From: CAYYKD01 sp964471825
GTDB taxonomy: Bacteria; Spirochaetota; GWE2-31-10; CAYYKD01
Direction: 5' to 3'
Assembly (NCBI GenBank): GCA_964471825.1
Contig: CAYYKD010000016.1
Span: 11,200-75,199, forward strand
Length of the DNA stretch: 64,000 nt
Shown: in pieces, positions 24,584-33,593 of the stretch
How the letters are laid out: every line of letters begins with the position of its first letter
Position numbering within the stretch: position 1 is the stretch's first letter
Notes under the pieces: generated by a model
What the model saw: the letters and a program-made list of their open reading frames with translations, nothing else
The model's database searches: none
Told to the model about the DNA's origin: nothing
Translations under genes and position numbers: made by a program

Positions 24584-26556
24584 TTTAACTCCGTGATTTG
24601 AATCAAATAATAAATATCCAAAAAAACAAACAATCGATATTTTATTTCGCCAAGCGTTATAATTCCATTACTAAATCCATATTGCTTCCTATTAATGAAA
24701 AAGATACCGCTTTGGCTCTTTTGATCAAGGACCTTAATCTCCGATGGTAATAATAATTCGGGTATCTTATTATAAGAAACAACAGTGTAACCTTTCATCT
24801 TCCCTGTGGATATTTTTTTTTCATAAGAACTAACCACTTGATCTTTATTGTTATACAAAGTTATTTTATTATTCTCTATATGATAATAGAAACTATAACC
24901 GGGAGATTCATCAGCCAAAAATACTAATCTTGAATATCCTAAATCGAAATTTTCCTCATAAAAATCGAACTTATTATCATTATTTATATCCCAGTATTTT
25001 TTTATACTATGTAAGTTGTACACTTCTAAATAATCATAAATTCCACTAGCCTCATCAGTCATATATTTTATCTTTTCAATTCTTTCATTATTATAATATG
25101 TAATTTTTTCAAAAATCCCATTAGTATTGAAATCAGTTTCTACTCTATCAACTATGTTATTATTATAATATGCAATAGACTGAAACCCCTTTCTGTCACC
25201 GCGTTCATCTATTTTCGTATAGATCGGAATACCGCCATTGTATTTTGTAATTGTATATCTAACATCAAAATCTCGAATATAATCAATATATTTCAAATAA
25301 TTAATAGGATTGTACTCTTCGAAATCATTATTCTCAAAAAAAATCAATGATGGATGATAAACAAACTCTTTTACTAATACATCTTCTATAATAACTTCAC
25401 TTCGAAAAAGTGATCCGTCACTTGTATTAAAATATGAAACAATTTTATTTGACGGATAAGTATGTTGAATAAACCTCTCAACAATATAGTTGTAATAAAA
25501 AAACTCAAACTGATTAATCCCCATCTGATTTGAGTCAATTTTCCTGCTTATAAGTACACCTGCCTTATATTCATCTAACACTTCAAAAATACCATCAAAA
25601 TCAGCATCTAACCCCCGTAGACCGGAATAGTCTGAGATTTTTTTTAATAAATCACCTATCTCAAGATTCGCACTAATATATTCATCGTTGATCATATCCG
25701 GTATTTTATCGCTGAAATTATTCTGAAGCCCACCCATTTCTATCCATAAATTTAGCAAAGAAATATAGTGTGAGGATTCAGGTAAATTTATTTCTATAAG
25801 ATTTTTTAAAATCGGTAATATAAAACGACTTTCAACATTGATTGATTTATCATTGATATTCTTTATAAATCTTTCGGTCAATAGAACGATTTCATCTTTA
25901 CTCTCATAGTATATTGATTCAAGATATATAATTCTCAGTAGTGAGTAACCATTACTGCTAAGTCGTTTAATTGCATTTGAAAACTTTCTAGAGTCAATTG
26001 TTTTTGAAAATACCTTAATAACAGTCTCATAGAATAACAAATCAATTTCAGTTAAATACTTTAATGAACCGGTTTTAAATTCTTCAATATCAAATAAATT
26101 ATATGATAAATTATTTGTCCAAAATAGATAGTCAAAAAACTCTATATAATCAGTTGAAAAATCGATGTTATCTATCGAAAAAAGAGATTTATATGCAGAG
26201 GTAACTTTACCTAAGTCTTTAACTCTTTTAAAGATATTAATAGCAGCCTTGATAAGTTCATATTTGGAAATTATAAAGCTACTGTTTAATAATTCCAGGA
26301 TCTTTGTTGCATCAAAATAAAATCTATAATAATCTGTTTGATTTGATAATACAATAGAAAGATAGTGTATTTCCGGAAAATCAGTGGAAAACACAACAGC
26401 TTTATCAAGATTTTCCTTTGCATATGTAAAGTTATCTTGTTTATAAAATTTATAGGCACGAGTAATATAAAATTTAGCTTGATCATTGAGATTGGTTGTA
26501 AATGAATAAATATTCAGTGATAAAAATAACAAACAAATACTTAATATCGGTTTCAT
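24580..26556 (-). CDS. secreted TPR-like protein with calcium-loop-like repeats
   Basis: 658 aa. Signal peptide MKPILSICLLFLSLNIYSF, then a helical TPR-like region (residues ~25-300; AKFYITRAYKFYKQDN). The C-terminal half is rich in Tyr/Asn/Ile strands. It carries three D-x-D/N-x-D/N-G-type loops: DADFDGIFE, DFNTNGIFE and DINNDNKFD, which look like EF-hand or thrombospondin-type calcium loops. No family is certain. First gene of the 20-26.6 kb cluster; GGAG lies 6 nt before the ATG. Confidence 0.75.
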   Translation of the reverse strand: MKPILSICLLFLSLNIYSFTTNLNDQAKFYITRAYKFYKQDNFTYAKENLDKAVVFSTDFPEIHYLSIVLSNQTDYYRFYFDATKILELLNSSFIISKYELIKAAINIFKRVKDLGKVTSAYKSLFSIDNIDFSTDYIEFFDYLFWTNNLSYNLFDIEEFKTGSLKYLTEIDLLFYETVIKVFSKTIDSRKFSNAIKRLSSNGYSLLRIIYLESIYYESKDEIVLLTERFIKNINDKSINVESRFILPILKNLIEINLPESSHYISLLNLWIEMGGLQNNFSDKIPDMINDEYISANLEIGDLLKKISDYSGLRGLDADFDGIFEVLDEYKAGVLISRKIDSNQMGINQFEFFYYNYIVERFIQHTYPSNKIVSYFNTSDGSLFRSEVIIEDVLVKEFVYHPSLIFFENNDFEEYNPINYLKYIDYIRDFDVRYTITKYNGGIPIYTKIDERGDRKGFQSIAYYNNNIVDRVETDFNTNGIFEKITYYNNERIEKIKYMTDEASGIYDYLEVYNLHSIKKYWDINNDNKFDFYEENFDLGYSRLVFLADESPGYSFYYHIENNKITLYNNKDQVVSSYEKKISTGKMKGYTVVSYNKIPELLLPSEIKVLDQKSQSGIFFINRKQYGFSNGIITLGEIKYRLFVFLDIYYLIQITELK

Positions 26557-26641
26557 GTATTACTCCGGATAAAATGGAGAACCCCTGTTAAAAACTCTTG
26601 CAGAAATGAAATAATACTGACTCTTCAATGCTTTTAGAAGA

Positions 26642-27988
26642 TTAACTATTTCTCATTATTGCATCAATTTCCTTGATAAGCAATTCTGCTTTATTTTTAT
26701 TGGTTGCTTCAGCAAAAACTCTCACGATAGGCTCTGTGTTACTAGCTCTCACTAAAACCCATGATTTATCAGAAAAATCAATCCTTAAACCATCCCTTCT
26801 ATCAAAAATTGGATTTATATACCTATTGCTCATGATATTTGAAATTTTGTCAAACGATATCTCGCCTGTAGCAGCGATCTTAGTTTTGATTAATGTATAA
26901 TCAGTATATTGCGAAATCAATTCTTTAATCGTTTTGCCGCTCGTTGCTAAATAATCTAGTATCAACCCCATAGCAACCAATGCATCCCGACATTTATTAA
27001 TAGAATATAAGATAACTCCACCGTTCCCTTCACCACCTATTAAGGCTCCGGACTTCTCCATAGCCTCAGTAACAAATATCTCGCCGGTCGGTACTCTTGA
27101 AATAACACATCCGTACTTTGTGGCAATATCCTCAGATAATCTTGAAGTGCTTAGATTTACAACAACCTCAGATTTCTGATAACCCGACAAATATCTATCA
27201 AGTGCAATGGCAAGAGTTAACTCTTCTGACAAAACGACTCCATCAGAATCGGCAATAACTAATCGATCCCCATCAGGATCAACAGCAAAACCAATATCTG
27301 CATTAAACTTCTTCACCTCATCAGAAAGCACAGCGAGGTTCTCAGGAGTTGGTTCAGGCGGATGAGGAAATATACCGGTTGGTTCAATAAATATTCCTTT
27401 TATAATACAGTTTAGTGATTGCAGAAATTTGTAAGCAGTAACACCGGCACCACCATGCACACCATCCAATACAACTTTTATCTTACTTGAACTAATGGCA
27501 TCGATATTAATAAAATCTTTTATCTTATCAATATGTGCCTTTTCAACATCTTCAGGCTCTAATTCTACACCAATATGTGAGTGATCTGCATATATTTTTG
27601 GTTCACCCAAGTGTTTATTCAATTCTTTAAATTCCTCAGGTGAAAGAAATTTTCCTGAACTGTTTACAAGTTTTAAGGCATTCCACTCAGACGGATTATG
27701 ACTGGCGGTTATAACTATCCCGCCGGCATATTTATACTTAGATACACCAAATAATACAGTTGGAGTCGGTACTATCCCTATATCTGAGACATTTCGCCCG
27801 AGAAACTTTAAAACCGACTTTACTAACTCAACAATAGTATCGCCGCTTACTCTTGAATCCCTTCCTATAAGTATATTTCCATTACCAACAACTCGTGTAT
27901 AGGCATATAGATAATCAATTATTACAGAAGGTGTTAATGAATCTCCGACTATACCCCTAATTCCAGAAATTGATGCTTTTAAACTCAT
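26642..27988 (-). CDS. phosphohexomutase (phosphoglucosamine/phosphomannomutase family)
   Basis: Transfers phosphate between positions of a hexose phosphate. Active-site Ser loop TASHNPSEWNALK, metal loop DPDGDRLVIAD, sugar loop GEGNGGVI and phosphate loop RASNTEPIVRVFAEA are all present; 448 aa fits GlmM/ManB. The GEGNGG form and overall length favour phosphoglucosamine mutase (GlmM), but phosphomannomutase or phosphoglucomutase cannot be excluded. Downstream of ftsH, 14 bp apart, so probably co-transcribed. Confidence 0.9.
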   Translation of the reverse strand: MSLKASISGIRGIVGDSLTPSVIIDYLYAYTRVVGNGNILIGRDSRVSGDTIVELVKSVLKFLGRNVSDIGIVPTPTVLFGVSKYKYAGGIVITASHNPSEWNALKLVNSSGKFLSPEEFKELNKHLGEPKIYADHSHIGVELEPEDVEKAHIDKIKDFINIDAISSSKIKVVLDGVHGGAGVTAYKFLQSLNCIIKGIFIEPTGIFPHPPEPTPENLAVLSDEVKKFNADIGFAVDPDGDRLVIADSDGVVLSEELTLAIALDRYLSGYQKSEVVVNLSTSRLSEDIATKYGCVISRVPTGEIFVTEAMEKSGALIGGEGNGGVILYSINKCRDALVAMGLILDYLATSGKTIKELISQYTDYTLIKTKIAATGEISFDKISNIMSNRYINPIFDRRDGLRIDFSDKSWVLVRASNTEPIVRVFAEATNKNKAELLIKEIDAIMRNS

Positions 27989-28002
27989 ATTTACTCCAAT
28001 AG

Positions 28003-29961
28003 TTATACAACTGTTGAATCATCAGATACTGCTTCATTTGTATCAAACTTCACTCTTGAGTCAGAAAACTTATCTTCCAGCCCCAAAAGCTTATATATCT
28101 CAACTGCACCCATAGTTTCTTTTTCAAACAATTCTTTACTAAGAAGATCAAGCTTATCCCGATTCTCAGTTAGTAGCTTTTTTGCCCGTTCGTACTGCCC
28201 GGAAACAATATCCATTACCTCTTTATCTATCTTCTGTGCGGTAAGCTCTGAATAGTCTTTATGTGAGGCTATCTCTCTTCCAATAAATATCGGCTCATCC
28301 TTCTGTCCCCAGCAAACTGGCCCCAGATCTTTTGACATCCCCCACTGCGTTACCATTCTTCTTGCAATATCTGTAGCAGTAGTAATATCATTTGCCGCAC
28401 CTGTATCAAACCTGTTAAAAACAATCTCCTCTGCTGCCCGTCCGCCCATAATCATACAAATTCTATCAAGAAGAAAATCTTTTGAATTCATCATACTGTT
28501 TTCTTCTGATGGTAATAGAAATGTAACACCTAAGGCAAGACCTCTCGGAATAACAGAAACTTTATGTAAATCATCAATATAATTCATAAGTAAACTAATC
28601 AAGGCGTGACCTGCCTCGTGCCATGCTGTTATCTCTTTAACTTTTTCAGGAATTATTCGTGATTTCCTTGCAACCCCCATCATTACTTTATCCCTGGCCT
28701 CTTCAAAATCCTCCATACCAACTTTCTTTTTATTAGCTCTTGCAGCTAACAAGGCAGATTCATTTACAAGGTTAGCTATATCAGCACCGGAAAACCCCGG
28801 CGTTGCCTTTGCTATCATTTTTAGATCAACATTTTTTGACAATTGAATTTTCTTTATGTGAATTTTAAATATCTCTTCCCGGCCTTTTAAATCAGGTTTG
28901 TCGACAACTACCTGCCTATCAAACCTACCCGGTCTAAGAAGTGCAGGATCTAATACATCCGGTCTATTTGTTGCGGCAATTAATATTACTCCAATACCGG
29001 CATCAAAACCATCCATTTCTACAAGCAGCTGATTTAATGTCTGTTCCCGTTCATCATGACCACCGCCATAACCTGCTCCCCTTGTTCGTCCGACAGCATC
29101 CAACTCATCAACAAACAATATACATGGTGCATTTTTTTTACCCTGCTCAAAAAGATCCCGTACTCTTGAGGCTCCGACCCCAACAAACATCTCTACAAAG
29201 TCAGATCCGGACATATAAAAATAAGGAACTCCTGCTTCACCGGCAACTGCTCTTGCTAACAGCGTTTTTCCGGTACCAGGAGGGCCGACAAGCAAGACAC
29301 CTTTTGGAATTTTTGCTCCTATCGCTGTGTATTTTTCAGGTTCTTTTAAGAAATCAACAACTTCACTCAGTTCTGTTTTTGCTTCATCAATACCGGCGAC
29401 ATCATTAAATGTAATTTTTTCCTTGGATTCAAATTTTCTTGCCTTAGATTTACCAAATGAAAAAGCTTGTCCTGCCCCCCCACCCCCTTGAAATTGTCTG
29501 AACATAAACCAGACAATAAAAATGAGAAGTAGAATTGGAAGTCCATTAATCAGAATCATAGATAAAATTGTATTACCATCAGCTTCGGTTCTATATATAA
29601 TTTTCCTTTCTTTAAGAGTATTATATAAAAAACCGTTATCATATAGAGGTGGAATCATTGTTACGAAATCTGAAATGGTTTCATCAGACTCTCTATAACG
29701 CCCTTTAATTTTTAAATTATCCGTAATAATAATTGGTTTATCGTTATCATAAACAAGTCTGTTGTTTTCAAGATAATTTATGAACAAATTAAAGTTGATA
29801 CTTTTACCATTGGTGTTTTTTGAAAGCATAACATACATTGTAAGAAGTGTTAAAACAAACACCAGTAAAAATATAAACCTGTTATTCGGTTTGTTTTTTT
29901 GATCCTTGTTATCCGGCAAATGATTCTTTTGATTGTTTTGGTTATTCTGATTATTAAGCAT
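28003..29961 (-). CDS. ftsH: ATP-dependent zinc metalloprotease FtsH
   Basis: Membrane-anchored AAA protease for unneeded or damaged proteins. An Asn/Gln-rich start is followed by two membrane segments (about residues 28-48 and 135-157), the Gly-rich linker, Walker A GPPGTGKT, Walker B ILFVDELDAVG, the SRH and the zinc site HEAGH with the third ligand near DITTATD. 652 aa, normal. AGGAG precedes the ATG by 5 nt. A long G-rich run (cccccccacccccttg on the plus strand) encodes the linker. Confidence 0.98.
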   Translation of the reverse strand: MLNNQNNQNNQKNHLPDNKDQKNKPNNRFIFLLVFVLTLLTMYVMLSKNTNGKSINFNLFINYLENNRLVYDNDKPIIITDNLKIKGRYRESDETISDFVTMIPPLYDNGFLYNTLKERKIIYRTEADGNTILSMILINGLPILLLIFIVWFMFRQFQGGGGAGQAFSFGKSKARKFESKEKITFNDVAGIDEAKTELSEVVDFLKEPEKYTAIGAKIPKGVLLVGPPGTGKTLLARAVAGEAGVPYFYMSGSDFVEMFVGVGASRVRDLFEQGKKNAPCILFVDELDAVGRTRGAGYGGGHDEREQTLNQLLVEMDGFDAGIGVILIAATNRPDVLDPALLRPGRFDRQVVVDKPDLKGREEIFKIHIKKIQLSKNVDLKMIAKATPGFSGADIANLVNESALLAARANKKKVGMEDFEEARDKVMMGVARKSRIIPEKVKEITAWHEAGHALISLLMNYIDDLHKVSVIPRGLALGVTFLLPSEENSMMNSKDFLLDRICMIMGGRAAEEIVFNRFDTGAANDITTATDIARRMVTQWGMSKDLGPVCWGQKDEPIFIGREIASHKDYSELTAQKIDKEVMDIVSGQYERAKKLLTENRDKLDLLSKELFEKETMGAVEIYKLLGLEDKFSDSRVKFDTNEAVSDDSTVV

Positions 29962-30369
29962 TATATCTCCTGATAATTTATGTTCATTTTTACAGAGTAC
30001 TTATTTATTAAATAATTCAAACACTAATTAAGTAATACAAAAAACATTAAAAAATTAATTTTTTGAAACTCAAACAAATTCCGACCTCTGTGAGGCACTT
30101 CAAATACCAAGTATTTAGAAATGACTAAAATTAACAATGGAATAATTAACCTTTTTTTTAAAAACAGGCAAGATATTTACACTTATTTTTTGTTTTAAAA
30201 TGCAACCTAAACATTTATAAAATCACATCTTCATCAAAACCTCATGGACGAAATTGTGAAATGTTTTATAATTTTAAAAAAAAACCAAAAGAAATCAAAA
30301 AAAGTAAATGAGCAGATCAAAACAACCTTTTGTTCTCTCAACGGAATACGGAATATATCGAAATGAATA

Positions 30370-30389
30370 GAAGCTCTTGCAAAAACCCC
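30370..30389 (+). repeat. solo copy of GCTCTTGCAAAAA element
   Basis: GAAGCTCTTGCAAAAACCCC shares 13 contiguous bases with the inverted-repeat ends of the relic near 32.2-32.5 kb. No matching inverse end is present nearby. Confidence 0.5.
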
Positions 30390-30450
30390 TTCAGTTTTTT
30401 GCTAACTTTTTTGAATAGAGAGAGATATTCTAATTTTTTTTAAATATTTG

Positions 30451-30490
30451 TTGACTTAATATTATTATTATAATAATCATTAATAATGAT
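30451..30490 (+). promoter_or_regulatory. nfeD promoter region with tandem palindromes
   Basis: TTGACT at 30451-30456 is followed by ATTATTA/TAATAAT (30464-30477, perfect 14 bp) and ATCATTA-A-TAATGAT (30476-30490, perfect 7-1-7). The 7-1-7 form resembles Fur-family operators, but AT-rich DNA yields such palindromes easily. Confidence 0.35.
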
Positions 30491-30542
30491 CAGCTTCAAA
30501 ATTACTCGATATTTTTAATGAGAGGCTATTGAGGAGTTTTTT

Positions 30543-30995
30543 ATGGTTGGACCATTTCCAGTTTGGTTTATTTGGATTATATCCGGAGTTTTTTTATTGA
30601 TACTTGAGATATTCACACCTGGATTTGTAGTATCACTAATAGGTATTGCATCAATATTAGCAGGAATATCAGCCATATTTTTCCCCAATTTTTATTTTAA
30701 TGTTTCTGTATTTATAATAACGCTCATAATTATAATAATATTTTTAAGACCGGTGTTTTTAAAAATGTTTTATAAAAAATCAGCCTACATTCCTGATACT
30801 TTTGTTGATTCGATTATCGGTAAAGAAGTTTTGGTTGATAGTGATATTGACAATCTTAAAGGACTAGGCTACATCAAGGTTGGTGCTGATTATTTCAAAG
30901 CAAAGAGTGCCAATGGTACGAATATACCAAAAGGTGATGTTGTAGAGATTCTTTCTATGGAAGGAATTACTGCGACAGTTAAAAAAAAGATTTAA
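30543..30995 (+). CDS. NfeD family membrane protein
   Basis: 150 aa. Three closely spaced membrane segments in the first ~80 residues (WFIWIISGVFLLILEIFTPG), then a C-terminal OB-fold domain (IIGKEVLVDSDIDNLKGLGY...). NfeD-like proteins act with SPFH/stomatin partners in membrane microdomains, and an SPFH gene follows 156 bp downstream. GAGGAG lies 8 nt before the ATG. Confidence 0.9.
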   Translation: MVGPFPVWFIWIISGVFLLILEIFTPGFVVSLIGIASILAGISAIFFPNFYFNVSVFIITLIIIIIFLRPVFLKMFYKKSAYIPDTFVDSIIGKEVLVDSDIDNLKGLGYIKVGADYFKAKSANGTNIPKGDVVEILSMEGITATVKKKI

Positions 30996-31025
30996 TTATT
31001 GGCACTTCTTTATTGACATATCCTG

Positions 31026-31115
31026 TTCTAAATACAGTGTGTTTAGAATACAATATTTAGGAATAAGAATGGGTTTTAGCCTCTAAATACGATAATATTT
31101 TAGGTCTTTAGAGGC
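31026..31115. repeat. inverted repeats between nfeD and the SPFH gene
   Basis: Two hairpin-forming pairs: TTCTAAA/TTTAGAA (31026-31048) and GCCTCTAAA/TTTAGAGGC (31079-31115). Neither is followed by a strong T-run, so they are not clear terminators; they may be leader structures of the SPFH mRNA. Confidence 0.5.
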
Positions 31116-31151
31116 AACCTATAAATTTAATTTTACATTGAGGAGTAAAAA

Positions 31152-32156
31152 ATGGAGTATTTAGTATTTGTTTTTATTAGTGCTATGGTTCTTGTAGTGA
31201 TATTAGCACTTGCAGGTATTCGACAAGTATCACAATCAACTATAAAAATAGTTGAAAGACTTGGTAAATTCAACAGAATCCTTCAGCCGGGTATAAACTT
31301 TGTTATACCATTTATTGACCAGATCAGAATGATACCTGAGAGGGTAACATACAAAGATTATCAGGGTAATACATATATGAGAGCGACTATGAAAAGTTTC
31401 ATAGATATGAGAGAAAGAGTTTATGACTACCCTAGTCAGAGTGTTATTACCAAAGATAATGTGGGTATCAGAATTAATGCTATTTTATATTTTCAAGTAA
31501 TGGACCCGTATAAGGCTGTATATGCTGTAGAGGACCTACAATTGGCTATTGAAAAATTAACTCAGACTACCCTTAGAAATGTAATCGGCGGACTGGAACT
31601 AGACGAAACACTATCAAGCCGTGAGCTTATCAATACAAAATTACGATTGATACTTGATGAAGCATCTGATAAATGGGGCGTTAAGGTAAACAGAGTAGAA
31701 CTACAAGATATAATGCCACCTAAAGACATTCAGGATGCAATGGAAAAACAAATGCGGGCTGAACGGGAAAGAAGAGAAAAGATTTTAAGAGCTGAAGGTG
31801 AAAAAGAATCACTAAGACTAACAGCAGAGGGAGAGCGGGAAAAAATGGTTGCTGAAGCTGATGGTCATAGACAAGAATCTATTCTTCAGGCTACGGGTGA
31901 GGCTGATGCAAAACTACAGATAGCAAGTGCCGAAGCAAAGTCTATTCAAATGATCTGTGAAGCCCTAGGCACAGACACAGCTAAAGCATCACAATACCTG
32001 CTTGGATTAAAATATATAGAGGCATTCAAATCACTTGCATCTAACGCACATGACAAGGTTGTTTTCATGCCTTTTGAAAGCTCTTCGATACTAGGTTCTC
32101 TTGGAGCATTAAAGGAATTATTTAATAAAACCGATTCAAAAACAACTTCAAGTTAA
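31152..32156 (+). CDS. SPFH/Band 7 domain protein (QmcA/stomatin-like)
   Basis: 334 aa. One N-terminal membrane segment, then a Band 7 domain (STIKIVERLGKFNRILQPGI; DNVGIRINAILYFQVMDP), and a charged coiled-coil (QMRAERERREKILRAEGEKE). A ~30-residue insert (near residues 70-95) containing MRATMKSFIDMRERV is unusual in this position. SPFH proteins scaffold membrane domains and often modulate FtsH; FtsH lies close by on the other strand. GAGGAG precedes the ATG. Partner of NfeD. Confidence 0.92.
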   Translation: MEYLVFVFISAMVLVVILALAGIRQVSQSTIKIVERLGKFNRILQPGINFVIPFIDQIRMIPERVTYKDYQGNTYMRATMKSFIDMRERVYDYPSQSVITKDNVGIRINAILYFQVMDPYKAVYAVEDLQLAIEKLTQTTLRNVIGGLELDETLSSRELINTKLRLILDEASDKWGVKVNRVELQDIMPPKDIQDAMEKQMRAERERREKILRAEGEKESLRLTAEGEREKMVAEADGHRQESILQATGEADAKLQIASAEAKSIQMICEALGTDTAKASQYLLGLKYIEAFKSLASNAHDKVVFMPFESSSILGSLGALKELFNKTDSKTTSS

Positions 32157-32181
32157 TTAAATCGGTTTACTGAATAAACAG

Positions 32182-32216
32182 AGGCTTATGTAAAATCAAT
32201 GTTTTTACATAAGCCT
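32182..32216 (+). terminator. strong hairpin after the SPFH gene
   Basis: AGGCTTATGTAAAA and TTTTACATAAGCCT form a perfect 14-bp stem with a 7-nt loop 26 bp after the stop. The tail is TTATGG, only a weak T-run, so termination may depend on the hairpins that follow. Confidence 0.5.
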
Positions 32217-32224
32217 TTATGGTT

Positions 32225-32527
32225 GAGGCTCTTGCAAAAATCAAGATTTATTTTTGCAAGAGCCTCAAAAGTCTTTATGATTTATAAGACTTTTTTTGAC
32301 AGTTTATTAGACAAAAACAATAATCAAGTTACAGATGAAGTTATTTATGGATGATACAGGAATTTATACTTGCCGGCTTATGTACCTCCGATGTCTAGAA
32401 CAGACAAGGCAAATGCAATGTCATTCTTGACGCATGTTTAACAAATAAAAGATCAAGTACGCGTATCGCTACCCTTCAAATCAAAAAGGGAGCGATGAAA
32501 AACTTAAGGGATTTTTGCAAGATCCTC
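32225..32527. mobile_element. relic of a small inverted-repeat element (MITE or IS remnant)
   Basis: Bounded by GAGGCTCTTGCAAAAATC (32225-32242) and its inverse with one mismatch (32510-32527, reading GAGGATCTTGCAAAAATC on the minus strand). A second inverse copy at 32249-32266 pairs with the left end as a 17-bp perfect hairpin. The interior (about 32390-32490) is visibly richer in GC than its surroundings and has no intact ORF. No target duplication is seen, so the boundaries are inferred. Confidence 0.45.
32268..32297 (+). terminator. hairpin with T-run (intrinsic terminator-like)
   Basis: AAAGTCTT and AAGACTTT pair around a 10-nt loop, followed by TTTT. It is the third consecutive hairpin after the SPFH gene and may be the effective terminator. 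Confidence 0.5.
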
Positions 32528-32792
32528 TGTATAATAATACCTATAAAATTAACTGTCATAATGTGAATTACAATCAATACTTACAATATTGCTTAATTTA
32601 ATCAAAGTTGTTATCAATACAGATTATTAAAGTTATTTGTAAATTTAAAAAATACTCTTGAACATTTTTGTTAATAGGTGTATAAATCTTGACATTGTTT
32701 TAGAATAATTAATTAAGAGCGATTAATATTTAAAACAATTCAATCTCACTGAAAACAAACCATATTTTTTGATAATAGTATAAGGAAAGTAA

Positions 32793-33584
32793 ATGAAAAA
32801 TTTAACTGCATTAATAATAACCATAATTTTGATGATCTCAGGTACAAAAATATTCTCAGAGAGTTTCTATTTTTATGGAACTTCATCTTTTGGAATGCAC
32901 CAATATTGGGAATTACAACTCGAAAAAGACCCAACCGGTAAACAAACCGGTGAAAAAAGAAGATTTTTTTCTAATTTCCTTTCCGGTTCCTTTGGTCTGG
33001 GACTAGAGATGGTTATATGGGATATGGGCGTTAAAAGAGGTTCAAGGATATATTTTAAAAGCGGTATTAACATGATCTTTATGGCACCTAACTATCTGGG
33101 ATACCTTCCCGCTTTAGATCCAGCTAATCCATCGTCAACATCTACTATGAATGGGGTAAATTTAAATGGCGGGGCATTCTACACCGGATTTAATTTAGAT
33201 TTTATCTTCGGAGGGTCATTTCCAAAAACTGATCTGATTTGGGGATTAGGTGTTGTTCTTAATTTTACTTTTCCTTCCTACTCAGGCATATCGCTTAGGC
33301 CAAACTATATACACGAAGAGTTTGCTTTTTTTGCAGAACCTTTTATTTCAATAGGATATGACTTCAACATACCAGACACTAAGATGAAAATTACACCTCA
33401 ACTAAGAACAGGATTTACATGTGTACCATTAATTCCGGATTTTCTACTTAGTGATATGAATAAAAATGGATCAGTAAATTACTACTCAACCGAATATAGT
33501 GCTAATGAGTTTGGACAGTATAGCGGATTATTTGTAGAAGTTTCTGTCGCTATAACATTTATGTCAATAGAATGGAGAAAATAG
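32793..33584 (+). CDS. probable outer-membrane beta-barrel protein
   Basis: 263 aa. A signal peptide (MKNLTALIITIILMISGTK...) is followed by alternating Gly/aromatic strands (SFGLGLEMVIWDMG, LIWGLGVVLNFTF, FISIGYDFNIP), and the chain ends in a strand near EVSVAITFMSIEWRK. No domain is certain. It begins the outer-membrane block; AAGGAAAG lies before the ATG, with TTGACA at 32689 as a possible promoter -35. Confidence 0.65.
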   Translation: MKNLTALIITIILMISGTKIFSESFYFYGTSSFGMHQYWELQLEKDPTGKQTGEKRRFFSNFLSGSFGLGLEMVIWDMGVKRGSRIYFKSGINMIFMAPNYLGYLPALDPANPSSTSTMNGVNLNGGAFYTGFNLDFIFGGSFPKTDLIWGLGVVLNFTFPSYSGISLRPNYIHEEFAFFAEPFISIGYDFNIPDTKMKITPQLRTGFTCVPLIPDFLLSDMNKNGSVNYYSTEYSANEFGQYSGLFVEVSVAITFMSIEWRK

Positions 33585-33593
33585 TTTAATACA

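Larger units (their letters stand above)
29962..30542. other. intergenic region between ftsH and nfeD
   Basis: 580 bp of AT-rich DNA with no gene that I can support. It must hold the divergent ftsH and nfeD promoters. A copy of the dispersed GCTCTTGCAAAAA element lies at 30370-30389, and tandem palindromes lie at 30464-30490. Confidence 0.7.

Noticed and set aside
26592..26607. AACTCTTGCAGAAATG as a further repeat copy
   Set aside because: Matches the repeat core only partly; too short to distinguish from chance.
28941..29408. A 155-residue frame opposite ftsH
   Set aside because: Leu/His/Gln-rich shadow of the conserved FtsH ATPase domain.
29470..29495. G-rich run in ftsH as a contingency locus
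   Set aside because: It is interrupted by one base (cccccccaccccc) and encodes the Gly-rich linker of an essential protease, so phase variation is unlikely.
30060..30130. Hairpin (CCTC/GAGG) as a riboswitch or small RNA
   Set aside because: The stem is only 4 bp and no conserved core was recognised.
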